From Candidatus Venteria ishoeyi (GTDB lineage: Bacteria > Pseudomonadota > Gammaproteobacteria > Beggiatoales > Beggiatoaceae), in NCBI RefSeq assembly GCF_030378065.1, contig NZ_JAUCGJ010000009.1, positions 1 through 44,283 of the forward strand: a stretch of DNA of 44,283 bases, given 5' to 3'. Shown one piece after another: positions 25,886-36,519 of the stretch (within the stretch, counting starts at the first letter, position 1; each line of letters begins with the position of its first letter). A model generated the notes under the pieces. The model saw only the letters and a program-made list of their open reading frames with translations, had not been told where the DNA came from and made no database searches. A program made the translations under genes and the position numbers.

Positions 25886-26088
25886 CAGGCCGGTATCCGG
25901 GCTTACAGTATGCCTTATTCGCCTTCCCATGCATTAACACACACAGTGGCTTAGAGAATAAAACTTGGTACTGATTCACCGTTGCGGGGGCAGCGTCAGC
26001 TTTGTACTGACTTCCCGTTTAACCTGTTTTAGATAAAATGGCAGATGGCATTACGCTTATCCACCCTGCTAAAAAACAAGCACCTGAA
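25886..26088 (-). promoter_or_regulatory. Cobalamin riboswitch
   Basis: On the minus strand the conserved blocks occur in order: a 5' segment with CAGGTGCTT, the hallmark GCTGCCCCCGCAACGGTGA, GCCACTG, GGGAAGGCG, and the B12 box AAGCCCGGATACCGGCCTG. This is a complete adenosyl/methylcobalamin-binding aptamer upstream of btuB and should reduce receptor synthesis when cobalamin is plentiful. The remaining 26089-26201 up to the ligA end should hold the promoter; no gene is seen there. Confidence 0.95.
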
Positions 26089-26201
26089 TAAAATAAACGC
26101 GAAAGCTTACCTTAAATTCAAATATTTCGCATAGGATTTTTTATATCCACAAAAAGACCTGTCCTGGCCTATGAGGAAAGCGGAAATTGCTGAGATAAAG
26201 C

Positions 26202-28547
<2,346 letters not shown>

Positions 28548-28582
28548 TTAAAGAGTCTAAATTTTGGAGTAATTAATTCAGT

Positions 28583-29230
28583 ATGGAAGAGTTAAATAAT
28601 ATTAAGAATATTAAAATTTTATTAATTGATTTGGAAAATTGCCCAAATCAAATACTTCAATTGCAAAAAAATTTAGAAGAATATACAAAAGTTATTATTT
28701 GTTATGCAAAAACAGGGGTTAAAATTCCTTTAGATTGGTTAGTTCCATTAAGCACTGTGGTGAATGATGATAAATTAAAAATTTTTAAAATGACAAATAC
28801 TGGGAAAAATTCAGCAGATTTCGGTATCTGTTTTTTTGCCGGTTCATTAATGCAGGAATTTAAAAAAAATGCACATTTTGTAATAATATCAAATGACACT
28901 GACTTAGATCATGTTGTTAATTTATTAGTAAGTCAAGGCTGTACAGCAGAACGTATAGGAACAAAAAAAGATGTCGTTACTTTAAATAATAAGTTAGATT
29001 TACCTGCAATACAATTATATTGTACACATTTAGTAAATTACAGTAAAAACAGACCCTCAAAAAAAGATACTTTACTTAATAGCATTAAGAATAAGTTGAA
29101 AGATTCACCAGAAGCAGCTGAAGATATACTTCAATCCTTAATAAAAAGAAAGGCTCTTGAAATAGCTGAAAAAAAAGTAACTTATAATGATAAAAAAATA
29201 AATGAAATTGCAAACTTAACAAACCTGTAA
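28583..29230 (+). CDS. PIN-like domain protein (NYN/PIN nuclease fold), AT-rich orphan
   Basis: A 215-residue protein with a PIN-like nuclease pattern: LLIDLENCPNQ (Asp16, Glu18), NSADFGICFFAG (Asp79) and VIISNDTDLDHVV (Asp105, Asp107, Asp109), all consistent with a metal site. The C-terminal ~65 residues are lysine-rich and helical (DSPEAAEDILQSLIKRKALE) and may bind nucleic acid. Base composition is far more A+T-rich than ligA and the beta-CASP gene beside it, pointing to transfer. It stands alone with its own promoter region (28491-28582). Role unknown; relatives occur in defence islands, so an anti-phage RNase is possible but unproven. Confidence 0.65.
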   Translation: MEELNNIKNIKILLIDLENCPNQILQLQKNLEEYTKVIICYAKTGVKIPLDWLVPLSTVVNDDKLKIFKMTNTGKNSADFGICFFAGSLMQEFKKNAHFVIISNDTDLDHVVNLLVSQGCTAERIGTKKDVVTLNNKLDLPAIQLYCTHLVNYSKNRPSKKDTLLNSIKNKLKDSPEAAEDILQSLIKRKALEIAEKKVTYNDKKINEIANLTNL

Positions 29231-29262
29231 GGCTATTCAAATTTCAAATTCAAAATATTTAG

Positions 29263-30654
29263 TTACCTGACAGGAATACTGACTTCATGGCCCAATGCCT
29301 GCAAAGTCTTCTGTAGCGCCTGTTTTGCACCATCATCACCATGCACCAGACGGATTTCCTGCGGTTTCTGGGGAATGCCAGAGACAAATGCCAGTAAATC
29401 AGCCTGTCCAGCATGGGCGGAATAACCGCCAATGGTATGAACCTGGGCGCGAATATTGTATTTTTCCCCATCCAGCCTCACATAACCACCATGCGGGCCA
29501 TGATGCTGAATGACATTACCCGGCGTGCCGCGTGCCTGATAACCGACAAATAAAACATCGTGGCGCGAGTCACCCAGCAGGGCTTTGAGATAATTGAGTA
29601 TGCGCCCACCGCTACACATGCCGCCTGCGGCAATCACCACGCAGGGACGGGCGGTTTTTTTGAGGTATTTTACCGTTTGCTGGTGTTCTTTGTGGTCGTT
29701 AATAGTGGTCAGTTGTTCAAACGCCAGAGGATGACGACCATTTGCTATTTTTTCTTTGGCTTCTGCATCCCAATATTGCTTAAGCTGGCGATAGACTTTG
29801 GTAAAACGGCTGGCGAGCGGTGAATCAACAATGATTTCCAGTTCATCCCAGGGCAGACCTGCCGCCACTTCAGTATCACGATTGCGGTGAATGAGTTCTT
29901 CCAGTTCATACAATAATTCCTGGGTGCGCCCGATGCTGAAAGCAGGCACCAGAATTGCGCCTCTATCGCGCAAAGCGTGTTCCAGCACACTTTGTAAACG
30001 CTCAATACGCTGGGCGCGGTTTTCATGGTCATGATCGCCATAAGTGCTTTCCAACACCAGCGTATCAGCGCGTTGCGGGGCTTGTGGGTCGCATAAAATC
30101 GGCGTATTGGGCGGCCCCAAATCACCGGAAAATACCACATGATGCGCGCTATCACCGCTTCCCAAACGGCATTCCACATAAGCGGAACCGAGAATATGTC
30201 CAGCGCGTTGTAAACGGATAGACAATTCCGGGGTAATTTCATACCAATCATCGTAATCCAGAGCAATGATTTTTTGTTCCAACAATTCCCGAAACCGTTC
30301 CAGCACCTTGCGATCCCGGGTCACGCCGATGCGCATGGCATCTTCCAGCACCAGCGGCAGCAACAATGCGGAGGGTTTGCTGCAAATAATCGGGCCATCA
30401 AAGCCAGCGGCAAACAAATAAGGAATGCGCCCGGTGTGGTCGATATGGACATGGGTGACGAGCAGCGCGCGAATGTGTTCTATGGGAAAATCAATCGCCA
30501 GTTGTTCCGCGCTGGCCCTACCTTCCGGGGCAGCTTCATCCCCCTGAAACAGACCGCAATCAATCAGTACGCCGTCACCGCTGGCTGTGCGCAGTTCGTG
30601 ACAAGAGCCGGTTACGCCATCCACAGCGCCGTGATGAGAAATAAAATTGTGCAT
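29263..30654 (-). CDS. Metallo-beta-lactamase/beta-CASP RNA-processing nuclease
   Basis: The 463-residue protein is related to CPSF73/Ysh1-type nucleases. The metal motif THVHIDHTG (67-75, His68, His70, Asp72, His73), the motif 3 histidine in AGHILGSAYVE, motif 4 in FSGDLGPPN, the beta-CASP insertion (about 210-390: VLVPAFSIGRTQELLYEL, IAAGGMCSGGRILNYL) and the C-terminal RMMBL part (VHTIGGYSAHAGQADLL) are all present, so it should cut or trim RNA. Minus-strand neighbours are a thioesterase and a protease, with no obvious joint pathway. Confidence 0.9.
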   Translation of the reverse strand: MHNFISHHGAVDGVTGSCHELRTASGDGVLIDCGLFQGDEAAPEGRASAEQLAIDFPIEHIRALLVTHVHIDHTGRIPYLFAAGFDGPIICSKPSALLLPLVLEDAMRIGVTRDRKVLERFRELLEQKIIALDYDDWYEITPELSIRLQRAGHILGSAYVECRLGSGDSAHHVVFSGDLGPPNTPILCDPQAPQRADTLVLESTYGDHDHENRAQRIERLQSVLEHALRDRGAILVPAFSIGRTQELLYELEELIHRNRDTEVAAGLPWDELEIIVDSPLASRFTKVYRQLKQYWDAEAKEKIANGRHPLAFEQLTTINDHKEHQQTVKYLKKTARPCVVIAAGGMCSGGRILNYLKALLGDSRHDVLFVGYQARGTPGNVIQHHGPHGGYVRLDGEKYNIRAQVHTIGGYSAHAGQADLLAFVSGIPQKPQEIRLVHGDDGAKQALQKTLQALGHEVSIPVR

Positions 30655-30689
30655 TTTTTTATGCTAACTCCATAAGCTTTTTATTACGG

Positions 30690-31043
30690 TCAGTTAATGG
30701 GACATTTATTGCCATTTTTATCGATACAAACAAAAGTGACCATTGTCGAAAATATCTCTGCGCAATCATCCTCCAATGAACTTGCCACGCTAACGATAAC
30801 ACGATAAGTCACAGAGGTGTTTCCGGTTTTTTCTTTCTCAACATTAAATAAAAGAATACTGCCTAACTCTACCCGTTTTTTATAGCTCACCTCATCCATG
30901 CCGACCGTGACAAAACTCTTTCCGGGGTGCTCCAATCTTGCGCAAATATAAGCTGATTCATCCACCCACTTGAGTAAGTTTCCACCAAATAAGTAGCCGT
31001 AATGATTTAAGTGTTCTGTTAAAATTAACTGATAATTTTGCAT
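30690..31043 (-). CDS. Hotdog-fold acyl-CoA thioesterase
   Basis: A 117-residue single hotdog domain. EHLNHYGYLFGGNLLKWVDE is the family signature, with the Asn-His and Glu/Asp positions of the YciA/BFIT-like class, followed by VTVGMDEVSYKKRVELGSIL. These enzymes hydrolyse acyl-CoA thioesters in the cytoplasm. The ORF lies 35 bp upstream of the beta-CASP gene on the same strand, so they may be co-transcribed. Substrate unknown. Confidence 0.85.
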   Translation of the reverse strand: MQNYQLILTEHLNHYGYLFGGNLLKWVDESAYICARLEHPGKSFVTVGMDEVSYKKRVELGSILLFNVEKEKTGNTSVTYRVIVSVASSLEDDCAEIFSTMVTFVCIDKNGNKCPIN

Positions 31044-31107
31044 AAATTAACCTGAATCCGGTGCAAAAAATGGTTATTAAAAGGCGCAATAGGTTGACCA
31101 ACAGCGT

Positions 31108-32517
31108 CTAATACACCCGTATCCGAATCACCTGCTCGCCGCGCAAAATCCGAATAGATAATGAGCGGTGGCGGTATTCAAAGAACTGGCTTAAGATTTT
31201 AAAGCTGTCAATATCCGTGCGGTTTAAGGACAGCAGTATATCACCACTGCGCAGCCCGATTTTATCGGCGTTAGAATCTGGTGCTACGCGATGAAATTCC
31301 AAACGTGGCAGACGTTCGCCGCTGTTGGTGCTGAGTTGGGTTTCACTCAATTGCGCGCCTTTGAAATAACGGCTGAATAAATCGCCTTTCCGGGTGGGGG
31401 TTTCCCGTATCGTGGCGCTTAACTGACGTGTTTTACCCTGGCGCAGAATGGATAACTGAACCGTTTCACCAACACGTAATAAACCCACCCGGTTTCTCAT
31501 GACTGAACTGCTGGTAATGGGATGCTGATCCAGACTCAGGATAATATCACCGACTTTTAAGCCTGCTTTTTCTGCTGCGGAATCTTTATCCACCTGAGCG
31601 ACAATCACGCCTTTCTGGTCTTCAAGCTGCATGGCTTTTGCCAGTGCCGGGGTGATTTCCTGTATTTCAACCCCCAGCACGCCGCGCCGCACTTCGCCAT
31701 ACGCACCTAAATGCTCGGTAATTTTTTTCACCATATTTACCGGAATTGCAAAGCCAATACCGATATTGCCCCCGCCGGGAGCGAGAATAGCGGTATTAAT
31801 ACCAATCAGTTCACCACGTAAATTAATTAAAGGCCCGCCGGAATTACCGGGATTAATCGAAGCATCGGTCTGAATAAAATCCTCATAGCCTTCAATGCCA
31901 AGCCCGGTGCGGCCCAAGGCACTGATAATACCGGAAGTCACGGTCTGACGCAGGCCAAAAGGACTGCCGATAGCCAGCACAAAATCGCCCACCCGCAGTT
32001 TTTCAGAATCTGCCAGCGGCAGGCTGCTTAAAGAACTTTGGGGAATTTCCAGCAAGGCTATATCGGTTTCCGAATCCGCGCCCAGTAATTTCGCTTCCAA
32101 CTCGCGCCCGTCACCCAGTGTCACCATGATGCTGTCGGCATCGGCAATCACATGATGATTAGTCACTACCCAGCCTTTGTTTTTATCAATAATCACCCCG
32201 GAACCCAGGCTTTGGGTTTTGTGCGAAGGGCGGTCTTCATCCAGCTCCGGCACATCAAAAAAGAAGCGGAAAAATGGGTCTTTTAACAAGGGGCTGCTGA
32301 AATTGCGTACCTTGGTGCGGGTGGCAATATTCACCACCGCCGGCATGGCTTTTTCCAGTATCGGTGCCAAGCTGGGCAGGGCTTGTTGAGCGTTATTCTG
32401 TGGAATGGCGAGCGGCAAGGCCACCCTTTGTATCCCGGTGCTGTCGATTTGCTCGGCATGGCAGGCGCTTAAAGAAGGCAGCGCAAACAGTAATAAAAAA
32501 AAGTAAGGTGTTTTCAT
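31108..32517 (-). CDS. degQ: DegP/DegQ-type serine protease, probably lipidated
   Basis: A 469-residue HtrA protease: a trypsin-like domain with the triad His122 (TNHHVIADAD), Asp152 (SETDIALLEI) and Ser226 (GNSGGPL), then two PDZ domains (about 270-360 and 390-465). HtrA proteins degrade or refold damaged envelope proteins. Unusually the signal ends PSLSAC (Cys19), a lipobox, so the protease may be membrane-anchored rather than freely periplasmic. The gene is monocistronic; 32518-32678 upstream should hold its promoter. Confidence 0.92.
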   Translation of the reverse strand: MKTPYFFLLLFALPSLSACHAEQIDSTGIQRVALPLAIPQNNAQQALPSLAPILEKAMPAVVNIATRTKVRNFSSPLLKDPFFRFFFDVPELDEDRPSHKTQSLGSGVIIDKNKGWVVTNHHVIADADSIMVTLGDGRELEAKLLGADSETDIALLEIPQSSLSSLPLADSEKLRVGDFVLAIGSPFGLRQTVTSGIISALGRTGLGIEGYEDFIQTDASINPGNSGGPLINLRGELIGINTAILAPGGGNIGIGFAIPVNMVKKITEHLGAYGEVRRGVLGVEIQEITPALAKAMQLEDQKGVIVAQVDKDSAAEKAGLKVGDIILSLDQHPITSSSVMRNRVGLLRVGETVQLSILRQGKTRQLSATIRETPTRKGDLFSRYFKGAQLSETQLSTNSGERLPRLEFHRVAPDSNADKIGLRSGDILLSLNRTDIDSFKILSQFFEYRHRSLSIRILRGEQVIRIRVY

Positions 32518-32678
32518 ACAGTTTTACCCAATACAAGATTAAGTTAGCGTGAGATTCTGGCGGTTTTCAGCGCGATAAGCACTGAAAAAAGCTTGAATCG
32601 AACTCAGATTAATATAGGGGTAAAATTTCATATTGGTGCAATATATTAAGATTTATTCATGCTGAAAAACAGTTCCAT
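32518..32678. other. Intergenic region upstream of the DegQ-like gene
   Basis: AT-rich, no ORF supported. It probably holds the promoter of the divergent minus-strand protease gene. No operator or RNA gene is recognised. Confidence 0.4.
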
Positions 32679-32842
32679 AAGGAGTGAGGATAAAATAAAT
32701 ACAGAAACTGGGCGCAGGATTTTTATTTATTTTCAAGGCGTGAAAACAGGCGCATAGCAAGCTATGTAACTGTTTTTGGAACGCAGAAAATGGAGAAAAA
32801 GACCAGCCAAGTTGCTGAAGTTATAAAATTCTCGCTCCTAAG
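32679..32842 (+). mobile_element. MITE-like dispersed repeat, copy C (complete)
   Basis: The left end AAGGAGTGAGGATAAAAT pairs as an inverted repeat with the right end ATTCTCGCTCCTA. Between them are GGCGCAGGATTTTT, the nested GAAAACAG-CATAGC / GCTATG-CTGTTTT palindrome and GCAGAAAATGGAGAAAAAG, shared with copies A and B. TA occurs at both boundaries. Length about 164 bp, non-coding. It sits between the DegQ-like gene and the end of the response regulator gene. Confidence 0.85.
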
Positions 32843-32879
32843 GTACAACCCGGAGCTTAATAAAAGGGCTTGTCCCAGA

Positions 32880-33593
32880 TTAGTTAATACTATTAATTGC
32901 AGCCGGTAAAACCAGCTTATAACCCACGCCATAAATCGAATGAATAATCTCAAGGCCCGGTTGTATATTCGCCAGTTTTTTACGCAGGTTTTTGATATGG
33001 GTATCCACTGTGCGATCCGTGACGATGCGGTTGTCTTCATAAACATGGTCTAATAACTGCGCGCGGGAATAGACCTTATCCGGGTGTTCCGCCAAAACCT
33101 TGAGCAGACGGAATTCCGCCGGGGTTAAGTCCAGGCTTTGTTGTTGGAAGCGAATCTGATAGGCCGTAGTGTCAATGCTGAATGCGGGTTTCGGGTCAGT
33201 CGAGTCAGTTGTGGTCTGATGCGCATAATCCAGGCGACGGAAGATCGCTTTCACGCGGGCGACCACTTCTCGCGGGCTGTAGGGCTTGCAGATATAATCA
33301 TCCGCGCCTAATTCCAGTCCCAGCAGGCGGTCGATTTCTTCCACTCTGGCGGTGGTCATGATAATCGGTACCTGGGAAAAGCTGCGAATTTCCCGGCACA
33401 GTTCAATGCCATCACGCCCCGGCAGCATTAAATCCAGCAGAATTAAATCGACAGGCTGATTTTTAAGCCAGGGGATAACGGATAATCCATTATCCAGAAT
33501 ATGTGGGATAAAACTGGCCTGCTTCAAATAATCCGCCAGCAAACTGGCAAGTTTTGGTTCATCTTCCACAATCAGAATCTGGCGTGATGCCAT
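32880..33593 (-). CDS. OmpR/BaeR-type response regulator
   Basis: About 237 residues: a receiver domain with the acidic pocket (EDE, 11-13), phospho-acceptor Asp54-55 region (LLDLMLPG) and CKPYSP lysine, then a winged-helix Trans_Reg_C domain (about 135-230: LTPAEFRLLKVLAEHPDKV, VDTHIKNLRKKL, GVGYKL). It should regulate transcription when phosphorylated by the kinase encoded upstream, whose stop overlaps this start (TGATG; a GTG one codon earlier is also possible). Closest in style to BaeR. Confidence 0.93.
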   Translation of the reverse strand: MASRQILIVEDEPKLASLLADYLKQASFIPHILDNGLSVIPWLKNQPVDLILLDLMLPGRDGIELCREIRSFSQVPIIMTTARVEEIDRLLGLELGADDYICKPYSPREVVARVKAIFRRLDYAHQTTTDSTDPKPAFSIDTTAYQIRFQQQSLDLTPAEFRLLKVLAEHPDKVYSRAQLLDHVYEDNRIVTDRTVDTHIKNLRKKLANIQPGLEIIHSIYGVGYKLVLPAAINSIN

Positions 33594-35128
33594 CACTTGT
33601 TATCCTTGGCTTTTGGTAATCTCAGGCAGATACCCAGACCGCCCAGTGGCGAGGCTTGGGCAGAAATCTCGCCAGCGTGAGCAGTAACGATATTCCGGCA
33701 AATCGCCAGACCCAGGCCAGCACCCCCCAAAGCCCGACTGCGCGATTGATCCACGCGGTATAAACGTTCAAATAACTTGGGCATGGCGGCCTCTGGCACT
33801 GCTGGGGCTGAGTCATTAAATATCAGGGTAAACTGTTCTGTCGCCGTTTGCAGGCTGATGTTTAACTCACCTCCGGCATCCGTGTAGCGCACGCTGTTTT
33901 CCAGCAGGTTAGTAAACAGTTGTTGCAAACGTTGACGGTCGGCAAATACCGGCATGTTTGCCATGACGTGATTTGTCACCTGGATGTTTTTACTTTGAAA
34001 ACGGGCAGCAAAGCTTTCCAGACTTTGTTGCAGGATTTCGTTAACATCAGTGATTTCCTTGCGATAGTCCAAAGCACCGAGATCAGATAAGGTTAAATCG
34101 TATAAATCATCCACCAGCTTACCTAATGATAGCGTCTCTTTGTGCAGGGATAATAAATGCGCTGCTGACAAGGGTCTGATGCCATCTTGCATGGCTTCAA
34201 TTTCGCCGCGCAGTACTGCCAGCGGGGTGCGTAGTTCATGGGAAATATCAGCAACCCACTGGCGGCGCATTTGTTCATTACGTGCCAGGGCTTGTGCCAG
34301 ATGATTAAAATCTGTGGCCAGTTGTCCCAGTTCATCCTGGCTATGGACTTGTACGCGGGTCTGGTAATCACCACTGCTGAGACGGTGCGCGCCCTGGGTG
34401 ATATGTTGCACCGGGGTTAATAACTGACGCACCAATACCCAGGCTGCCAGGGCTGAAAGTAATAAAGCCAGGGCTGCGATAATATAATAGTTTTGGGTTT
34501 GTTGCGCACGAAAAGCCTGCACGAATTCATCTTCCACCCGCTGATGTGGACTGATGCCCAGCCAGGCAATAATTTCTCCCTCTGATTTTACGGGATGCAG
34601 GTTTTCCAGCACGATAGCATTCGGGGTGGAACTGCCTTGTGAAAATTTATGTTCGGGTGTCATTACCACTTGTTTTTGTGGATCTAAAATCCACAAACGC
34701 GGCAATAAGGGAAATAAAGGATGTGAGCGACGCCCGCGACGGTGTCTGCGGTGGGGACGATGTCGCCTGTCTGTCAATTCGCGTATTTTTTGAGGCAAGC
34801 TATCTGCGGCTATTTTACGGCTCTCTTGTGCCGTTTTGTCAGTGGGTGGCTTTAAGCTCCAACGCAGGGTGCGCATGATTAAAAAGTGTTTATGTCGCAA
34901 TAATTCCCAACCACCATAAGTTTGGTAAATATTACCCAGTACCGGCACAAGTTGTTCCAGTTGCGCCACTTCCTGATGATGCAGATAACGCTGTAGACCG
35001 GTCTTAAAAGTCCAATGCACCGATGCTGCCATGCCCAGAATTAACAGCATGGCGATGAGCATAAAAGCAAACAATAGCTTAGGAAAGAGTTTCAGTTTCA
35101 TTCGATCTGAATTCGGCGCAAGCTTCAT
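33593..35128 (-). CDS. Sensor histidine kinase with Arg/His-rich periplasmic stretch
   Basis: A 511-residue BaeS-like kinase: first membrane helix about 18-38, periplasmic domain about 40-212, second helix about 213-234, HAMP (about 235-287), HisKA with WVADISHELRTPLAVL (His297) and a HATPase domain ending GGAGLGLAICRNIV. The periplasmic part holds RRHRPHRRHRRGRRSHP (121-137), an unusually basic, His-rich segment that could bind anions, metal or an acidic partner. The gene just upstream encodes an acidic EF-hand protein with its own His-rich tail. Overlaps the response regulator gene. Confidence 0.92.
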   Translation of the reverse strand: MKLAPNSDRMKLKLFPKLLFAFMLIAMLLILGMAASVHWTFKTGLQRYLHHQEVAQLEQLVPVLGNIYQTYGGWELLRHKHFLIMRTLRWSLKPPTDKTAQESRKIAADSLPQKIRELTDRRHRPHRRHRRGRRSHPLFPLLPRLWILDPQKQVVMTPEHKFSQGSSTPNAIVLENLHPVKSEGEIIAWLGISPHQRVEDEFVQAFRAQQTQNYYIIAALALLLSALAAWVLVRQLLTPVQHITQGAHRLSSGDYQTRVQVHSQDELGQLATDFNHLAQALARNEQMRRQWVADISHELRTPLAVLRGEIEAMQDGIRPLSAAHLLSLHKETLSLGKLVDDLYDLTLSDLGALDYRKEITDVNEILQQSLESFAARFQSKNIQVTNHVMANMPVFADRQRLQQLFTNLLENSVRYTDAGGELNISLQTATEQFTLIFNDSAPAVPEAAMPKLFERLYRVDQSRSRALGGAGLGLAICRNIVTAHAGEISAQASPLGGLGICLRLPKAKDNK

Positions 35129-35205
35129 TCAGCGCCAAAGACACTGAAAGCCGCTTCCGCCTCATGCTCAATAATTGATTATGTGCTCATTACCTTGACA
35201 GTAAC

Positions 35206-35787
35206 TCACTTGTAAAAACCATGACCTTGACCATGACCTCTGCCATGCCCCCGGTGTCCCCGACCACGCTTCATCGGCATATGATTGCTAAATTCTGTTT
35301 CCGAGATGATACCATCACCATCAGCGTCAATGTGAGCAAATTGCCGCCACAAGCGACCTTGCTGGCTTTTAAGTTCAGCCATTTCATTAACGTCCAAAGT
35401 AGCACTTTGATCAGTATCGGCTAAACCAAACAGCGTTGCCGCCACTACCGGGTTGCGATGCCCGGCCTGAAATTCTGCAACACTGAGTACGCCATTACCA
35501 TCGCTGTCCATTTCTGCCAAACGTGTGGCACGATTTTGTGTACGTTTATTCTGCATCAGGGTCTGCAATTCCTGAAGACTTAAACCGGCATTGCCATCGC
35601 TGTCATATTGACTGAATTCCGCGCTGCGACCAGCTTGAATTTCCTGAATGGTGACTTCGCCATTGCCATCTGTATCATACTGCGCGGCAATGCGCGCCAG
35701 GTGATGCTGCCCCCACTGCGCAAAAGCAACGGTGCTGACACCTAAACCTAAAACCACTGCCAGACTGATAAGTTTTTTGTTTAACAT
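35206..35787 (-). CDS. Secreted EF-hand protein with His-rich tail
   Basis: About 193 residues: signal peptide (LISLAVVLGLGVSTVAFA), then five EF-hand-like calcium loops (DTDGNGEVTIQE, DSDGNAGLSLQE, DSDGNGVLSVAE, DTDQSATLDVNE, DADGDGIISETE) and a Gly/His/Arg tail (RGHRGHGRGHGQGHG). The fourth loop lacks some usual ligands. The start is ATG at 35787 (GAGG upstream) rather than 35814. It heads an operon with a sensor kinase and regulator, so it is likely a periplasmic calcium or metal-binding input or target of that system. The pairing is seen; the sensing role is inferred. Confidence 0.86.
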   Translation of the reverse strand: MLNKKLISLAVVLGLGVSTVAFAQWGQHHLARIAAQYDTDGNGEVTIQEIQAGRSAEFSQYDSDGNAGLSLQELQTLMQNKRTQNRATRLAEMDSDGNGVLSVAEFQAGHRNPVVAATLFGLADTDQSATLDVNEMAELKSQQGRLWRQFAHIDADGDGIISETEFSNHMPMKRGRGHRGHGRGHGQGHGFYK

Positions 35788-36098
35788 GAGACTTTTCCTC
35801 GTCATTGTGACCATTTTGTCAAATAAATCCAGAAACTGGAAAGACTGTATTTCCGTTTTCCTTATGACATAGCATGACGCCCCAATTTGAGGGAAATTTG
35901 AAGAAAATGTGAGTTTTTAGCTAACGATCATGTTGGTGCCCCATCACCCCGGAACATAAAACAGCCCCAGAATTTGTATTGTTTTATAGTAAAGCTTGTC
36001 ATATTTAAGCTATAACCCGGATAAACATCTTTACCTGAATAATAAAATTCCATTACACTATCGCTTTTTTGCCTGTCAATACAGAGAAAAACCGAGCA

Positions 36099-36386
36099 GT
36101 GATTAATCAGCAGCATATAACAATTAAAATTGCCATCATAAGCATTATATTGCTTATGGGGCAGTTTTTTGCGCTTATGCACTCGGTTGAACATCCTTTT
36201 CACGAGTCGGTTGAATCCTGCCAGGTCTATTTTGTACTTGAGCAATCTGGAAATGGTTTGACTTGTGATGGCATTGCAAGCATATTTTCAGGTTTCCATT
36301 CAAATTGCCGGGTAGATTTTATCAGCGCACTGGTTTCCCAATCGCTGACATCCTGCCACATTCGCGCCCCCCCTTTTCTCTCGTAA
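36099..36386 (+). CDS. Small His/Cys membrane protein of a zinc-uptake operon
   Basis: About 95 residues: one hydrophobic segment (IKIAIISIILLMGQFFALMH), then a short tail with HSVEHPFHE and Cys residues (VESCQVYF, LTCDG, SNCRVD, TSCHIRAPP) ending RAPPFLS. Such small His/Cys proteins ending RAPP-like are, to my knowledge, found beside zinc ABC transporter genes; the following three genes fit that. The start is uncertain: GTG at 36099 is chosen, TTG at 36069 is an alternative. The minus-strand reading frame over 35928-36245 lacks such a pattern and is not accepted. Confidence 0.6.
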   Translation: MINQQHITIKIAIISIILLMGQFFALMHSVEHPFHESVESCQVYFVLEQSGNGLTCDGIASIFSGFHSNCRVDFISALVSQSLTSCHIRAPPFLS

Positions 36387-36519
36387 TCTGAACATCATTT
36401 TAATATCTGGGAGTCTGTCAGATTTATTTTTATCAGGCAGTTTTTAAGCCTGACAAGCTTCCAGCACGCCCTCCATGAGAGCGGCATTTTATTATTTTCT
36501 GTTTACGGGACTCTATTCC

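Noticed and set aside
25787-25930. Upstream ATG start for the BtuB receptor
   Set aside because: It would translate the riboswitch expression platform and place 48 non-signal residues before the signal peptide; the TTG with AGGAGG fits better.
35930-36098. Zur operator upstream of the zinc operon
   Set aside because: AT-rich, but I could not find a convincing palindrome of the known Zur type.
35928-36245. Minus-strand gene opposite the small His/Cys protein
   Set aside because: No signal, motif or ribosome site; the plus-strand frame has a membrane segment, His/Cys pattern and operon context.
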